From Mesostigma viride (Eukaryota > Streptophyta > Mesostigmatophyceae > Mesostigmatales > Mesostigmataceae): 64,000 nt of DNA. This document shows, piece after piece, positions 42,321-54,294 of the stretch. Where the stretch lies: NCBI GenBank assembly GCA_009746045.1, contig RPFO01000059.1, forward strand, positions 2,676,568 through 2,740,567. Direction: 5' to 3'. Position numbers and translations under genes: made by a program. The first letter of the stretch is position 1, and each line of letters opens with the position of its first letter. The notes beneath the pieces were generated by a model that had not been told where the DNA came from, made no database searches, and saw only the letters and a list, made by a program, of their open reading frames with translations.

Positions 42321-45300
42321 CTAATAGCCCTGCTGCACCGCAAAATCAGCCCGCGTACGGCGGAGCATGATGTCAGCCATGGCCCGAGTCAGCGCCACCG
42401 ACAAGCGCTGACGCCAATATGACGTCCAGGTCCGCGCCGACCATGGGGCCCGCTGGCCCTCCAGGTCCAGCCGGTCCTCCCGGAGCCGGCAACACTCCTT
42501 GAAGAAGGCGGAGGTCAGGGGCCCCATGGCCCCAAACTCCTCCAGGACAAAGGGCACCACACGATGGTGCCCGACGTCGCCGTAGGCCAGGAGCTTGGCC
42601 CGCTCCGCCCGGTCCGCCGTGTAACCTGCCGTGAGGGAGGCCCCAGCCACGTGGCTAAGAGCCAAGGGCCGCGCCACCGAAACGTCAATAAGCAGATGCC
42701 GGCCACCCCCTCAAAGTCCAGCACCACGATGTCAGGCCGGTGGTTGGGGGAATAGAAGGCAGCGCCATCCGCATCCTCGGACCGGATGTTCGCGTGGGGG
42801 AAAACCGACCGAATCATGGCGAGCACCACCGTCAGGAGGACAGTGTGCAAATACAAATACCAATTCTGATTCTGTTGGCCCCCCATGCAGGCAAGGTAGT
42901 GAGTCCCCGTGGGATCCAGCGGCTGCCCACAGCTACCACAAGGCCGCCCGGCCGGAACAAGAGGCTGCGGGGCAAATAGCTGGTGCCGGAGCGCCACCGA
43001 GTAGTGGCTGGGAGCCAAGGCGAATGGGGGGGCCATGGGAAGAGCACGAAGGTACGCCGAGCCCACACTCCGCAAGGAAAGCGAGAACAGCCACGCACGT
43101 CCCTGGGCGTTGAGGTCCGCGAAAAGAGCAATCCAATCAGCCGTGTGCAGAATACCCGCGTAGGTTTTCTGGTGTTTATCGATGACGCGAGCAGGGAATG
43201 CGGCGGGAGATTGAACGGAGGCGACCGAGGGAGTGCCGCGAGGGAGGTGGCGCTGTACCGCCTGAGCGGCACGGACGGGAGAACAGGCCTGCTGGATCTC
43301 AGCATAGGCCTCCTGGATGGCGGTGACGAAGGGCAAAGGGCTGCTGGGGTCCAGGAGGTCAGGCGCTGCCGTTGCCAAAAGGGGCAGGAGCCGGCAGCTT
43401 TCCGCCCACGACTGAGCGACGGAGCCCAAAAATGCTGCTGGGGCCAGCCGGGCGGCACGAGTCAGACCGCAGCCACCCATCCGTGCAGGCAGGGAGGCAA
43501 TGCGAATAGCATGTGGCGGGAGGTCGGGGCCCGGGACCAGCTGCGCCAAGGCCGACTGGATGCGTTCGTCGTGGCCCTCGGCGGCCAGCCGGACCTGAGC
43601 CGGAAGAGCGCCCCGGAGCCAGTGAACGACGCGAGGGTGAGCGCAAAACCACAGAAGCAGACCCTTGGTCTGCGAATCATGAAGGCGCGCAATCAAGGGC
43701 AGTACCTCAGTGCGTGCCTCGAGGGCGGCCCGCAGAGCATCGATGACAAACGCGGGGTCGCCAACCGGAACGCCGAGGACATCCAACCCATGGAGGCGCT
43801 CGTCCCGGCCCAAGAGCTGGGGCGGAAAGCCGGAGCAATCACCTTGGGGCGAGTACACCGCGCACTTGGCCAGGGTCAACTGGAGGTTGATGTCGGCCAC
43901 CGCGGTCTGCAGTGCCAGCAGAGCCGCGGTGGTGTCCGGCACAGGGCCCAGAAGGTAGATATCATCCAAGTAGGCCTGAATAGCGACCGCCGGGTGGGCA
44001 GCATGGACCGCTTGGAGGCAACCCTGGAGGGGGGCGGCAAAGTACAGGGGTCCCAGGGGGTCCCCTTGCTGGGTGCCCGACCGCGACAGCAGGCCGCCGC
44101 GAGTGCCGTCCTCCATGATGTGAACCAGTTGGCCGGGCTGGCCGTAGCACACGGCTGTCCAAGCGTACAAGTCCTCGAAGGACTCCATGACGGCCGCAAA
44201 CATGCTGGCGCGGGACAGACTGTTGAACGCGTTGTGGCAGTCGACCTTGACGACAGCGTGGGTGGGGTGGGCCTCGAGGTAGGCCTGCACCGAATGGATG
44301 AGGATATCCGCCCCGCCTGGAGTCGTCACCCCCAGCTGGGCCGCCACCGAGGTCTCACCCGCTGCGAGGGGCGGGCAGAAAAAGGCACGGAGCTCGGGCG
44401 CCTTTTGGCGGCAGATCACTTTGCCCACGAGCTTGCGGAGCACCTCACCGCAGGCGATCGGGCGCACCTTGCCCTCGGGGGGGGCAAGACACCCTTGAGC
44501 AGAGCGAGGAGGCGAGCGCCCGCTAACCACTCGCGCGCAGCGGGAGGAACGCGACCAGCCGCCAGGTCAATGAGGGTGTCAAAGAGAATGTCCTCGCCCC
44601 CATGCCCCACCAGGACCTCCAAGTGCTCGTAGCGCCAGCCCGACGGCCCGGTAGAGGAAGCCCGCGGGACCGCACGCATCACCTCCAGGAAGCAGTCGCG
44701 GTCCAGCCGGAGGGGGGCCGGCAGGGGGTCCGGCACGGGCAGCTGGAATCCGGGCTCCGCAGGGTGAAGAGCCTCCAAGGCCGCCAGGGTAGCCGCATTG
44801 GCGGGGGCCAGCTTGGCCATTTCCAAGCGGGTCATGGCCCGGCTGAGCTGCCCCTCGCGGACGAGGCGGATGACGTCGGCGGCCACCCGCTCGAAGTTGA
44901 CCTCCCCCGACAGCCGGGCCGTGCGCGGGGGCGGCACGCCAAACAGCCCCTCCCAGTCCCCCTGCAGAAAGCGTCGGCAACGGGCAATAACCGCACCCTG
45001 GAGGCCGCGCACACCACGCCCGAGAGGGGTGAGGAGCAGGCGGGGGGTCACCATGTGCAGTTTAAAGCCCAGCGGGTCGTCCGGAGCGGCGTGCATGCGC
45101 CGGAGAGAAACGATTGCACATTGCGCGAAAAGGCTACGCGCGCGGTGGGGGAGGTCGGTCAGGGTAGACGTCGGGTTGATGGCGCATGCATCCCAGGGAA
45201 CCGTGTCAAGCCAACGCCAACTGGCCGAGTAGTCGGGCGGCGGGGGCTGGGAGCCGGTGGGAGCCGAGGCGGGAGGGGGGAGGGGGCCGGGACTGCTGGC

Positions 45301-47477
45301 CGGTTGAGGGGCCGTTGAGCAACACAGGCGCGCGCGTGCTGAGCGCGCCCGTGAATGGAGTACACCCGCTGGCAGTGAGCTTCCGGGCACCGGTAACAGC
45401 TCATGGCCTGCAGATCCGCCGCGCCGAGATCGGGGTGCACAGCGCGAAGGTGCTGGCAGAGGAGGTTACGGTTGTGGAACACACCAGCACACGGGGACCC
45501 CGTGGGAAGCAGCACGGCACACCGGTGAAGGCCGTCGGCGGGCGCTGAGTGGCGGGGAGCGGCGCCAGCAAAGGCAGGACGTGGGGCCTGCGGCGTCTCC
45601 CCAGCCGGGCCGGCAGGCGCGCGCACCACGACCCGACCAGCGCCCGGCAGCCCGCCGGGGCCACGGAGGAGGCAGTGCCCACCGGGGAGACCCCCAGCGG
45701 AGGGGGATCGAGAACGCCGGCGCCCCTCCCAGGGGGACTCGCCAGCGCGCCCGCGACCACCCCAGGCCCCGGCAACGAGGCCGGGGGCGGCGGCCGAGGG
45801 GTCGGGGAGGCAGCTGGCCCCGGGGCCCGGTGGGGACCCGGCAGGGGACCCAGCGAGACCGGGGGCGGGCCGAGAGGAAGCGCAGTCCCAGGGGGCGGCA
45901 CAACAGCCCGGCACAACGGGCAGCGCGGCACGGAGTGGAGCAAGCTGCGCGCGATGCACGCTTGATGGAATGTGTGGCCGCACGCGGGCAGGCGACACAA
46001 GCCATCCCCCGGCCGGAAGGGCTCAAGGCAGATGGCACAGGAGCCCGACTCGGGGTCGTCCCCCTCCAGAAGGGACCGGACATGAGGGGGGGCGGGTCCC
46101 AGCCGGCCTCCCAGCAACCCGGGAGAGCAGCAATCTGGGCGCGCGAGAGGATGCCGACCGGTTGGTCAGCCGCGGGGTGCCATTCGTGCGGGATGCCTGC
46201 CAACTCCAGGATGTCGTGGAGGAAGGCAGAAACAGGCGTCCCCGCGGTTAGGGGCTGGGCGCGCCCGGCCGAGTCCACCAAGATGGCCTGGCCGCCCTGA
46301 ACCGCGATGGGGGCCCCGAACTCCACACGCAGCATGGCGGCCTGCGCCAGGCTGAGGGAGGTGATGAGAAAGCCCCCACTGGCAACCGGGCCGGGAGGCG
46401 GGGCCTGGGCGTCCAAGAAGAGGCGAAGCTGCCGCGGGGACATGAGGCCCAGGTCGGCGCCGCCCGCGAGGTAGGCCGCCCGCACCGAGACCTGTGCGTC
46501 TCGAGCCACCGCCGTGACGAACTCGACCACCTCCTGACCCACCCGCTCGTCCAGGGAAAGCAGCTCTTCCTGCCGGGCGGCCGGGAGATGCCACGGCAGC
46601 CGGCAGCCGGCGTGATATCCTTCCAAGACATACCCCCAAAGAGTCGAGGCCGTCACCGGGGGGCGGCGGAAAGAAATGTCGCCCGCACCCGCGCAACTAG
46701 GGCCAGGAAGGCCGGGGGCCTAGGGAGCGAGGGGAAGGCGGCCTCAACCCGACCGCGTCCAGCAACAAAGGGCAGTACGCCCAAGAAAAGGTGGCGCGGC
46801 CCACCACGCCGACAATGTGCGAGGGCGGCCACGAGGTGAACGCGTGGGCCCGGGGGCCGCCGTCCCACGCGGCAAGGACGGGGGTGGCGGCTGGGTGGCC
46901 AACCGCGGCCGGGGGAAGGGAGGCCAGAGCGTCGGGGAGCGAGGGGCCGGGGGCGGGCGCCGGGGTCGCCAGGCCCGCCGGGGGTCGGCCGGGCCCAGCC
47001 CAGGCGACAGCGCCGCGCCCCCGTCGGCGGGGCCAGGCGACGGGTGGGGCCCCGGGGCCGAGGGCGCCAGGGCCCGAGCAACGGCGGCCCCATCGGGCAG
47101 GCCACGGCCCGCCCCGAGGGCCTCGGCAGGGGGGCACACGGGGCAGGGGGCCGGAGCACCCAGCGGGGAGGGCAGCCCGGGGGCCCGCGGGGGGGACAGC
47201 GCGGGCACGTCCAGGAGCCCGGCGGGACCCGGTAGAGCCGGGGAGTAAGACACTGCAAGTGCCACCCGGAATTGCAAGCATCACAAACTAACATGTGGTG
47301 CCCGCGGTGCCCGCTCCGGCAGACCTCGCAGACCAAGGAGGGGGAGACCGGGGCGCCCGAGCCCCCCGCAGCCGGGTCGCCCACCTCCGCAAGAAGGGCC
47401 GCAAGCCGAGAGGACCGCCGAGGCGCCAACCGGGGAGCGGGGGAGCCGTTGGGCGAAGGGGGTCGTGGGTCGTCCAT
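42321..47477 (-). pseudogene. Li-1 ORF: PHD, RING, zinc fingers, RT and restriction-like endonuclease
   Basis: Start ATG 47477 (MDDPRPPSP). Modules in order: PHD finger C-x2-C-x11-C-x2-C-x4-H-x2-C-x14-C-x2-C (47196-47330); unrecognised A/P/G-rich segment (46656-46100); RING-H2 finger CAIC ... CGHTFH-x2-C ... CPLC (45911-46039); C2H2/C2HC-type fingers (45324-45521); RT with VRPIACGEVLRKL, KVDCHNAFNSLSR, QQGDPLGPLYF and YLDDIYLLG (about 44470-43900); CCHC (CGSC ... HYLAC, about 42885-42945) and an R2-type endonuclease core (RPDIVVLDF, then LLIDVSVARP, 42738-42676). Reading it through needs about five frame changes. At least two fall in homopolymers (44477-44484, G8; about 42706-42710, C5). Stop at 42321. 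The RT/endonuclease type is that of R2/NeSL-like elements; PHD plus RING ahead of it is unusual. Confidence 0.85.
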
Positions 47478-47581
47478 GAACAATCAGGGCAGGCGTGGCA
47501 GCCACCGAGGGGGGGGGCGGGGGGTGTGGGGGGCGGAGCCCCCCACGCGGGGGGTTTGGGGGGCGGCAGCCCCCCAACGCG
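47478..47581 (-). other. Li-1 leader with G/C-rich hairpins
   Basis: Between the ATG and the monomers lie two near-perfect hairpins, GGGGGGCGGAGCCCCCC (47530-47546) and GGGGGGCGGCAGCCCCCC (47559-47576), plus long G runs. They could affect scanning or sequencing accuracy. Confidence 0.65.
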
Positions 47582-49449
47582 CTGCCGTCCGGCACTTTGA
47601 AGCCCGCCGGTGCTATAATTCCTATCGTCCACGCATGTTTTCCCCTGCCTCAAACCGCACGTTGCATTTAAATCTGGAGCCCAAAATTCACTGAAAACGT
47701 GTGCCAGCCGGTAGCAAACTGGGCCAAGCTGCCACGGAATGGTGGTACCGCCTGCCGTCCGGCACTTTGAAGCCCGCCGGTGCTATAATTCCTATCGTCC
47801 ACGCATGTTTTCCCCTGCCTCAAACCGCACGTTGCATTTAAATCTGGAGCCCAAAATTCACTGAAAACGTGTGCCAGCCGGTAGCAAACTGGGCCAAGCT
47901 GCCACGGAATGGTGGTACCGCCTGCCGTCCGGCACTTTGAAGCCCGCCGGTGCTATAATTCCTATCGTCCACGCATGTTTTCCCCTGCCTCAAACCGCAC
48001 GTTGCATTTAAATCTGGAGCCCAAAATTCACTGAAAACGTGTGCCAGCCGGTAGCAAACTGGGCCAAGCTGCCACGGAATGGTGGTACCGCCTGCCGTCC
48101 GGCACTTTGAAGCCCGCCGGTGCTATAATTCCTATCGTCCACGCATGTTTTCCCCTGCCTCAAACCGCACGTTGCATTTAAATCTGGAGCCCAAAATTCA
48201 CTGAAAACGTGTGCCAGCCGGTAGCAAACTGGGCCAAGCTGCCACGGAATGGTGGTACCGCCTGCCGTCCGGCACTTTGAAGCCCGCCGGTGCTATAATT
48301 CCTATCGTCCACGCATGTTTTCCCCTGCCTCAAACCGCACGTTGCATTTAAATCTGGAGCCCAAAATTCACTGAAAACGTGTGCCAGCCGGTAGCAAACT
48401 GGGCCAAGCTGCCACGGAATGGTGGTACCGCCTGCCGTCCGGCACTTTGAAGCCCGCCGGTGCTATAATTCCTATCGTCCACGCATGTTTTCCCCTGCCT
48501 CAAACCGCACGTTGCATTTAAATCTGGAGCCCAAAATTCACTGAAAACGTGTGCCAGCCGGTAGCAAACTGGGCCAAGCTGCCACGGAATGGTGGTACCG
48601 CCTGCCGTCCGGCACTTTGAAGCCCGCCGGTGCTATAATTCCTATCGTCCACGCATGTTTTCCCCTGCCTCAAACCGCACGTTGCATTTAAATCTGGAGC
48701 CCAAAATTCACTGAAAACGTGTGCCAGCCGGTAGCAAACTGGGCCAAGCTGCCACGGAATGGTGGTACCGCCTGCCGTCCGGCACTTTGAAGCCCGCCGG
48801 TGCTATAATTCCTATCGTCCACGCATGTTTTCCCCTGCCTCAAACCGCACGTTGCATTTAAATCTGGAGCCCAAAATTCACTGAAAACGTGTGCCAGCCG
48901 GTAGCAAACTGGGCCAAGCTGCCACGGAATGGTGGTACCGCCTGCCGTCCGGCACTTTGAAGCCCGCCGGTGCTATAATTCCTATCGTCCACGCATGTTT
49001 TCCCCTGCCTCAAACCGCACGTTGCATTTAAATCTGGAGCCCAAAATTCACTGAAAACGTGTGCCAGCCGGTAGCAAACTGGGCCAAGCTGCCACGGAAT
49101 GGTGGTACCGCCTGCCGTCCGGCACTTTGAAGCCCGCCGGTGCTATAATTCCTATCGTCCACGCATGTTTTCCCCTGCCTCAAACCGCACGTTGCATTTA
49201 AATCTGGAGCCCAAAATTCACTGAAAACGTGTGCCAGCCGGTAGCAAACTGGGCCAAGCTGCCACGGAATGGTGGTACCGCCTGCCGTCCGGCACTTTGA
49301 AGCCCGCCGGTGCTATAATTCCTATCGTCCACGCATGTTTTCCCCTGCCTCAAACCGCACGTTGCATTTAAATCTGGAGCCCAAAATTCACTGAAAACGT
49401 GTGCCAGCCGGTAGCAAACTGGGCCAAGCTGCCACGGAATGGTGGTACC
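47582..49449 (-). repeat. Eleven tandem 170-bp monomers, Li-1 5' UTR
   Basis: Exact 170-bp period: the motif GGTGGTACC ends units at 47741, 47911, 48081 and so on to 49441. I see no difference between internal units. The array (about 1,868 bp) sits directly upstream of the Li-1 coding region and inside its target duplication. By analogy with mouse L1 5' monomers, it may be a modular promoter. It is not a CRISPR: the unit has no unique spacer. Confidence 0.93.
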
Positions 49450-49459
49450 CCCATATATA

Positions 49460-51582
49460 CGCCAATAATGCGCTATAAATAGCAAAAGACGCTAACTAGG
49501 GCTGGTTATGCCCCAGCCAATCCACAAAACAGGTTGACCCAAAAAGCACAAGCCGCGTATAGTTGCTTCCAGGCACATCGCAAACAGCAACTTACATGGG
49601 GCATACGGACACCGCCGTTCAAAAAATAGCCCGTGGCGCCAAAAACGCGATTTTTTTCACTTAAAAAAATAAAACAATTCATAAACTTGTCAGATCAAGC
49701 CAAAAAGCACTACTAAATTTCGGCACGGGTGGTCCCAGCCACGGTCCAAGTTTGAGGTCAATCGGACAACCCTAGCTCAAGTTATTGCGTTTGGCAGATG
49801 CCACTCTCACGACCGCTAAAGAGGGTTTTTCTTTGTACAAGGCCACTTAGGCATGATGTTTTCCATCCAAAAAGCCTGAAAGCATGCCCTACTCGATCAC
49901 AAAACATAAGCAAACGCCTAGGCACCTCATCTGCCCTCACCTGCCCTCGGCATGGCCAACCTTGCAAGCGCAAGCATAGCAACACGATCGCTAGGCATAC
50001 ATGCCAAGAGAGCATACACTATACTCAACCCAAGGTTACCTTGTAAACTTCACGCCAAGAACTCAGCAAATCTATGACCAAAAGCACCTCTAACTCTTGC
50101 TCACTGATGACGACACATGCTCAAGGTCGGGGGTCACTGTGGCACGCACTGATGGGTTTCCTAGACGACCACCTGACAAGGCGCTAAGGACCACTCAGTA
50201 ACCAAGTAAACACAATTACACTTTGCATGCCATCCAACATGCATCAAATACATGCTGAATATGTTATGAAATACAAATGGGTGGCCACACACCTCATACC
50301 CCTTCACCGTCCCTCGAGCATGGCCAGACTTATAAGCATGTGAATAGCAATAATGATGATGGCACTAAAATGCCTAATCAGCATTTTCTATGTTTCTCCC
50401 AGGTTAGAGTGTTAAGGTTTATGCCAACCAAGCTAATCAACACTGCAGCGACTCCTTAACTGCCCTACCTGAGATGGGCAGCAAACTGGAAAGATGGAGG
50501 GCAAGGAACCAAGGAGATCATGGCATACAAAGCTTGCATGCAGTCAACCATGTCAACCATGGTTGGCTCAGCACATTGCAGCCTTTTCACATCATCATAT
50601 CAAGGGAAAGCTCAAATAAACCAATGGTGGCAGCTATCTACATGCAGTCACACAAATGCAATATCTCCGACATGATCGTCAATAAAACACTTCCTCCCCG
50701 GCACGATAGAATGGAAAGAAACCATTGGCGGGCCTCCAGCGCATGAGCGCTGTGATGCCGCTGCGAAGAGAGGGTGCGTCACTCTCACACAACTAGAAGC
50801 TTCCATACGCACAACATCCTTGCCAGAACACGTTTCATGAAATACCTTAAACCTTCCCGAGAAGCAATAGGCTTCGACTGAAGCGGCCTTGACCACGACA
50901 TCAATGAAAACAATCTAAAGTAGCCAGGTATTCGACAACACCACGGCAAGCAACGGCGAGCTAGCTGGCGGAAACTGCCCAAAAAGAACGAAAAAAACTT
51001 CGAACGATGAGCTAATAGAAGAAAGAACTGATAGCACAGAACATTCGCGACAAATCTATACCTTGCCCTCGCAGATCCCTCACCCAGGCGCGCAACAACG
51101 GCCGTTCTTCCATGGAAGGTTCCGACATGCACTGCAGAGGCCTGAAGAATTACTTACCGAGAACGGCCGAAAATGTAGCAAAAAGCACCAGTTCGGTTTG
51201 GAATTCAATGCTACCGATACGAATTCATCCTTCGCGGTCAAAAAGCCCCCCAAAACTGCGAATTTACTGCCGCTATCACGAATTCTATTTTATTCCACGC
51301 GACGAAAAAATGCAGTTTACCCCCCATGCCGATGGCAGAAAAAGAAAGCAGCGATATTGTAAATCAGCTACTTGCCGCCACAAACCAACATCATTAAATC
51401 ATCGTCTTCAACATTCGAGCATTTTTTTTGGCATTTCTCTAGCCTTACATTGCTAGTTTCGCCTAAACGCAGTCGCCATGGCCACTTCCGCAAGGGGTGC
51501 GCGCACCGTGCACCCACTTTTCACGGTACGGCTGGTACCGCGAATTTTTTGGCGCGGAAAAAATTCGGCGCGCCGCGTCCCC
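49460..51582. other. Tt-2 right arm, non-coding
   Basis: About 2.1 kb with no recognisable gene. AT-rich tracts, short ORFs without family features, and a terminal 60 bp with inverted repeats (GGTAC-CGGCTG-GTACC-like at 51528-51540 and the hairpin at 51542-51566). Confidence 0.6.
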
Positions 51583-51586
51583 TTAA

Positions 51587-53779
51587 GACGCTCTACTAAA
51601 TGAGAGGAGGAGGAGTGGTAGGCAGTACCGAATGTAACCTTGGTACCGATAGCAGCGAAAAACTGCTGCCAGAAGTCTGAGGTAAATAACTTATCTTTAT
51701 CACTAATAAACTGCCTACTCAAACCATGATATCTGTAAACATTATTAAGGTATAGGCGTGCGCAATCACGTGCGGTGAGTTCTAAAGGACACGGCACGAG
51801 ATGACACATACGAGTAAAACGATCTACGAAAACAAGGATCTGGGCATTACCTCTATCATTCTTCCTAAAAGGTCCTACAAAATCCATCATGATAGAATCC
51901 CACGGCATGATGGGATCGGGCAAGGTCCTAGGTTCTGCTATCTGTCCTACATTATTGGGTTTCATCTCCTGGCAAGATTGACAGGTTCTAACATACTCAT
52001 CTACATCCTTGAAAAGGGAAGGCCAGTAATAAGAGCGGGCTACTAGGTCCCGTACCCGTTTACCACCCTGATGAGCAGCTAAGTCATGCAACTCAAAGAG
52101 CAAGGAGGAGCGACAGATAGGAGGGACATACAGGCGCCATTGAGGGGGAGAATCTGCTATTTGCACATATAAAAACCCACCTACAAATTTACAAGGGTGC
52201 TTGCCTAATTGTTGGGGATGGGCTGCAATGGCATCTAAAGCTTCCGGCTCAGTGGCCGTAAATCTACTAATAAGGCGTTCAAGATCAGAGGTAGGCATCG
52301 CTACAGAGGTATCCAGAACAGGTTTGAAGAGGTCTCCTACCGCCTTGCCAAAGAGAAGGGGAGGTCCTAAAGGAACTATGTTATCATAAGATTTTCCTGA
52401 CCTAGTCGCTATATGGCTAAGCGGTATAGAAATTTTATTTTCCCCCTCCCCCCCCACCGAGACCACAGGAAGGGCCTCACACGGGAGAGAGAGTCCTACG
52501 TGAGAAAGGAGATCAGGCATGCGAACAGCAGTATGAAAGAGATAGGCATAGGATTCATCATCGGGTAGGTCGCCATAAGGGGTTACACCCATAGTAGTAG
52601 GAACTAGAGTAGTATTGAGAACATCCAGGTCCTCGAAAAAGGAGTAATCTGCGCGACGGGAGAGTGCATCTGGTACTATATTATCTACACCCTTAACATA
52701 CTGAAGTTTAAAAGGGGAAAATTGTGCTAAAAACTCCATCCAGCGCGCTTGACGAGGGGTAAGGTTGGGTTGGGAGAGAAGATGAGTAAGGGGACGGTGA
52801 TCTGTTTGGATAACTAATCTATAAGGATCTATTTCACAGGGTTCATTTAGGCAGACATCAAATTGAGCACCTTTAAGAAAGTGCTGCCACGCATGGCAAC
52901 AATACACCACTGCTAAGAGTTCCTGCTGGTGTACGGGATAGTTACGCTCCGCAGGGAGCATTGTCCTAGAGATATACTCAATTGGCTGTAGGCCCTGACC
53001 CTGATCCTGGAGAAGGACGCCCCCTATAGCTACCTTACTAGCGTCTGTAGCTACCACAAAGGGTTTAGTAGTATCCGGTAGGATGAGTACGGGAGGGGAG
53101 AGGAGTAGGGATTTTAAACACTGAAAGGCCGACTGACATTCACTACTCCAGACAAAGGGGATATCCTTCTTTAATAAATGATTAATAGGGGCTGCTATAG
53201 TTGCGAAACGCGGGATAAAACGCCTATAGTAAGAGGCAATCCCTAGAAAACTACGTACACCTTTAACGTCGGTAGGGGTAGGCCATTCCTGAATTGACTT
53301 AGTTTTATCCGGGTCGGTAGCGACCCCGGCATCCGACAAGACGTGTCCTAAAAATGGTACACTCCTACCTGAACGAACTTTAGCACGGCGAGCCCACAAG
53401 GAATTTTCAGCCATTATCTCTAATACTTTCTTTAAATCACGTAGGTGCGTTTCAAAATCAGGAGAGTAAATAAGGATATCATCTAAGTAAGCTTGAGCAC
53501 AAGAACGGTCGTGCTCAGATAAAGAAACAGAGAAGAAGGAAGGATCCTTTAAATCAGAGGACACTTGAGGAAGGTGAGAATTCCCCATAACAGGTCTAAG
53601 CACTTCATTCATTAACATTTGGAAAGAGGCAGGAGAGTTACAGAGTCCCATAGCTGCTACTCTAAACTGGTAATGACCAAAAGGGGTAGCAAAGGCGGTT
53701 TTATGGCAATCCTCAGGAGCTATCCGCAACTGCCAAAAACCATCCGCACAATCCAGTACTGTGAAACACGTAGAAACTT
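51587..53779 (-). pseudogene. pol: Gy-C pol: RT C-terminal part, RNase H, integrase N-terminal part
   Basis: One open frame from the Li-2 junction through YLDD, RNase H (ATDAS, TDHRPLTH), the C-run and INT zinc region and catalytic MMDF and SDKDK to SSSSHLVERL at 51587. It shows the uninterrupted RNase H to INT join (VGGEGENKIS) that is shifted in Gy-A and Gy-B. Interrupted by Tt-2 on the left and Li-2 on the right. Confidence 0.9.
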
Positions 53780-54294
53780 CGGCATCTGCTTATTGACGTT
53801 TCGGTGGCGCGGCCCTTGGCTCTTAGCCACGTGGCTGGGGCCTCCCTCACGGCAGGTTACACGGCGGACCGGGCGGAGCGGGCCAAGCTCCTGGCCTACG
53901 GCGACGTCGGGCACCATCGTGTGGTGCCATTTGTCCTGGAGGAGTTTGGGGCCATGGGGCCCCTGACCTCCGCCTTCTTCAAGGAGTGTTGCCGGCTCCG
54001 GGAGGACCGGCTGGACCTGGAGGGCCAGCGGGCCCCATGGTCGGCGCGGACCTGGACGTCATATTGGCGTCAGCGCTTGTCGGTGGCGCTGACTCGGGCC
54101 ATGGCTGACATCATGCTCCGCCGTATGCGGGCTGATTTTGCGGTGCAGCAGGGCTATTAGGTTCCTCCCGTTAGGCGTTTCCATTGGTCTTATCGTAGTA
54201 TAGAGCTTTGACATGGCTCTGTATATAGGTTTATAGCTGGGCGTTTGCTTTGGTTTGAGTGATTTCACTCTGTTGTAAGTAATTATATTTTTAA
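53780..54294 (+). mobile_element. Li-2: 5'-truncated LINE copy
   Basis: Plus strand. It encodes the last part of the Li-1 endonuclease (HLLIDVSVARP onwards) in a single frame to TAG near 54160, then the same 3' UTR ending ATATTTTTAA. Inserted in the Gy-C RT with loss of roughly 10-14 bp of target instead of a duplication. Its clean frame shows that the Li-1 shift near 42708 lies just upstream of the part kept here. Confidence 0.92.

Larger units (their letters stand above)
42183..49447 (-). mobile_element. Li-1: full-length LINE with restriction-like endonuclease and monomeric 5' end
   Basis: Flanked by a 14-bp target duplication TACCCCCATATATA (42169-42182 and 49446-49459, with two bases shared with the element end). 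The 3' end, in element sense, is GTAATTATATTTTTAA with no poly(A). The 5' end consists of eleven 170-bp monomers. The duplication encloses monomers and coding region together, so the array is part of the element. Li-2 is a second copy of its 3' end. The coding part is far more GC-rich than its surroundings. Confidence 0.92.
42033..51582. mobile_element. Tt-2: TTAA-flanked DNA transposon hosting Li-1
   Basis: TTAA at 42029-42032 and 51583-51586. Ends GGGGATGTGGC and, inverted, GGGGACGCGGC. Without Li-1 it is about 2.3 kb (42033-42182 plus 49460-51582). No transposase seen. The right end has a hairpin GAATTTTTT / AAAAAATTC with a 7-base loop (51542-51566), as in the other TTAA elements. It interrupts the Gy-C integrase. 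Confidence 0.85.

Noticed and set aside
42983-44632. 549-residue plus-strand ORF
   Set aside because: Antisense shadow of the GC-rich LINE RT, which shows all RT motifs on the minus strand.
45549-47291. Several long G/P/R-rich ORFs on both strands
   Set aside because: Expected by chance in sequence this GC-rich; only the frames carrying PHD, RING and zinc-finger spacing were kept.
47582-49449. CRISPR array or centromeric satellite
   Set aside because: Units are 170 bp with no variable spacers, and the array is enclosed with the LINE in one target duplication.
49198-49485. 95-residue ORF through the monomers
   Set aside because: A 170-bp unit is not a multiple of three, so frames differ per unit; it is a by-product of the repeat.
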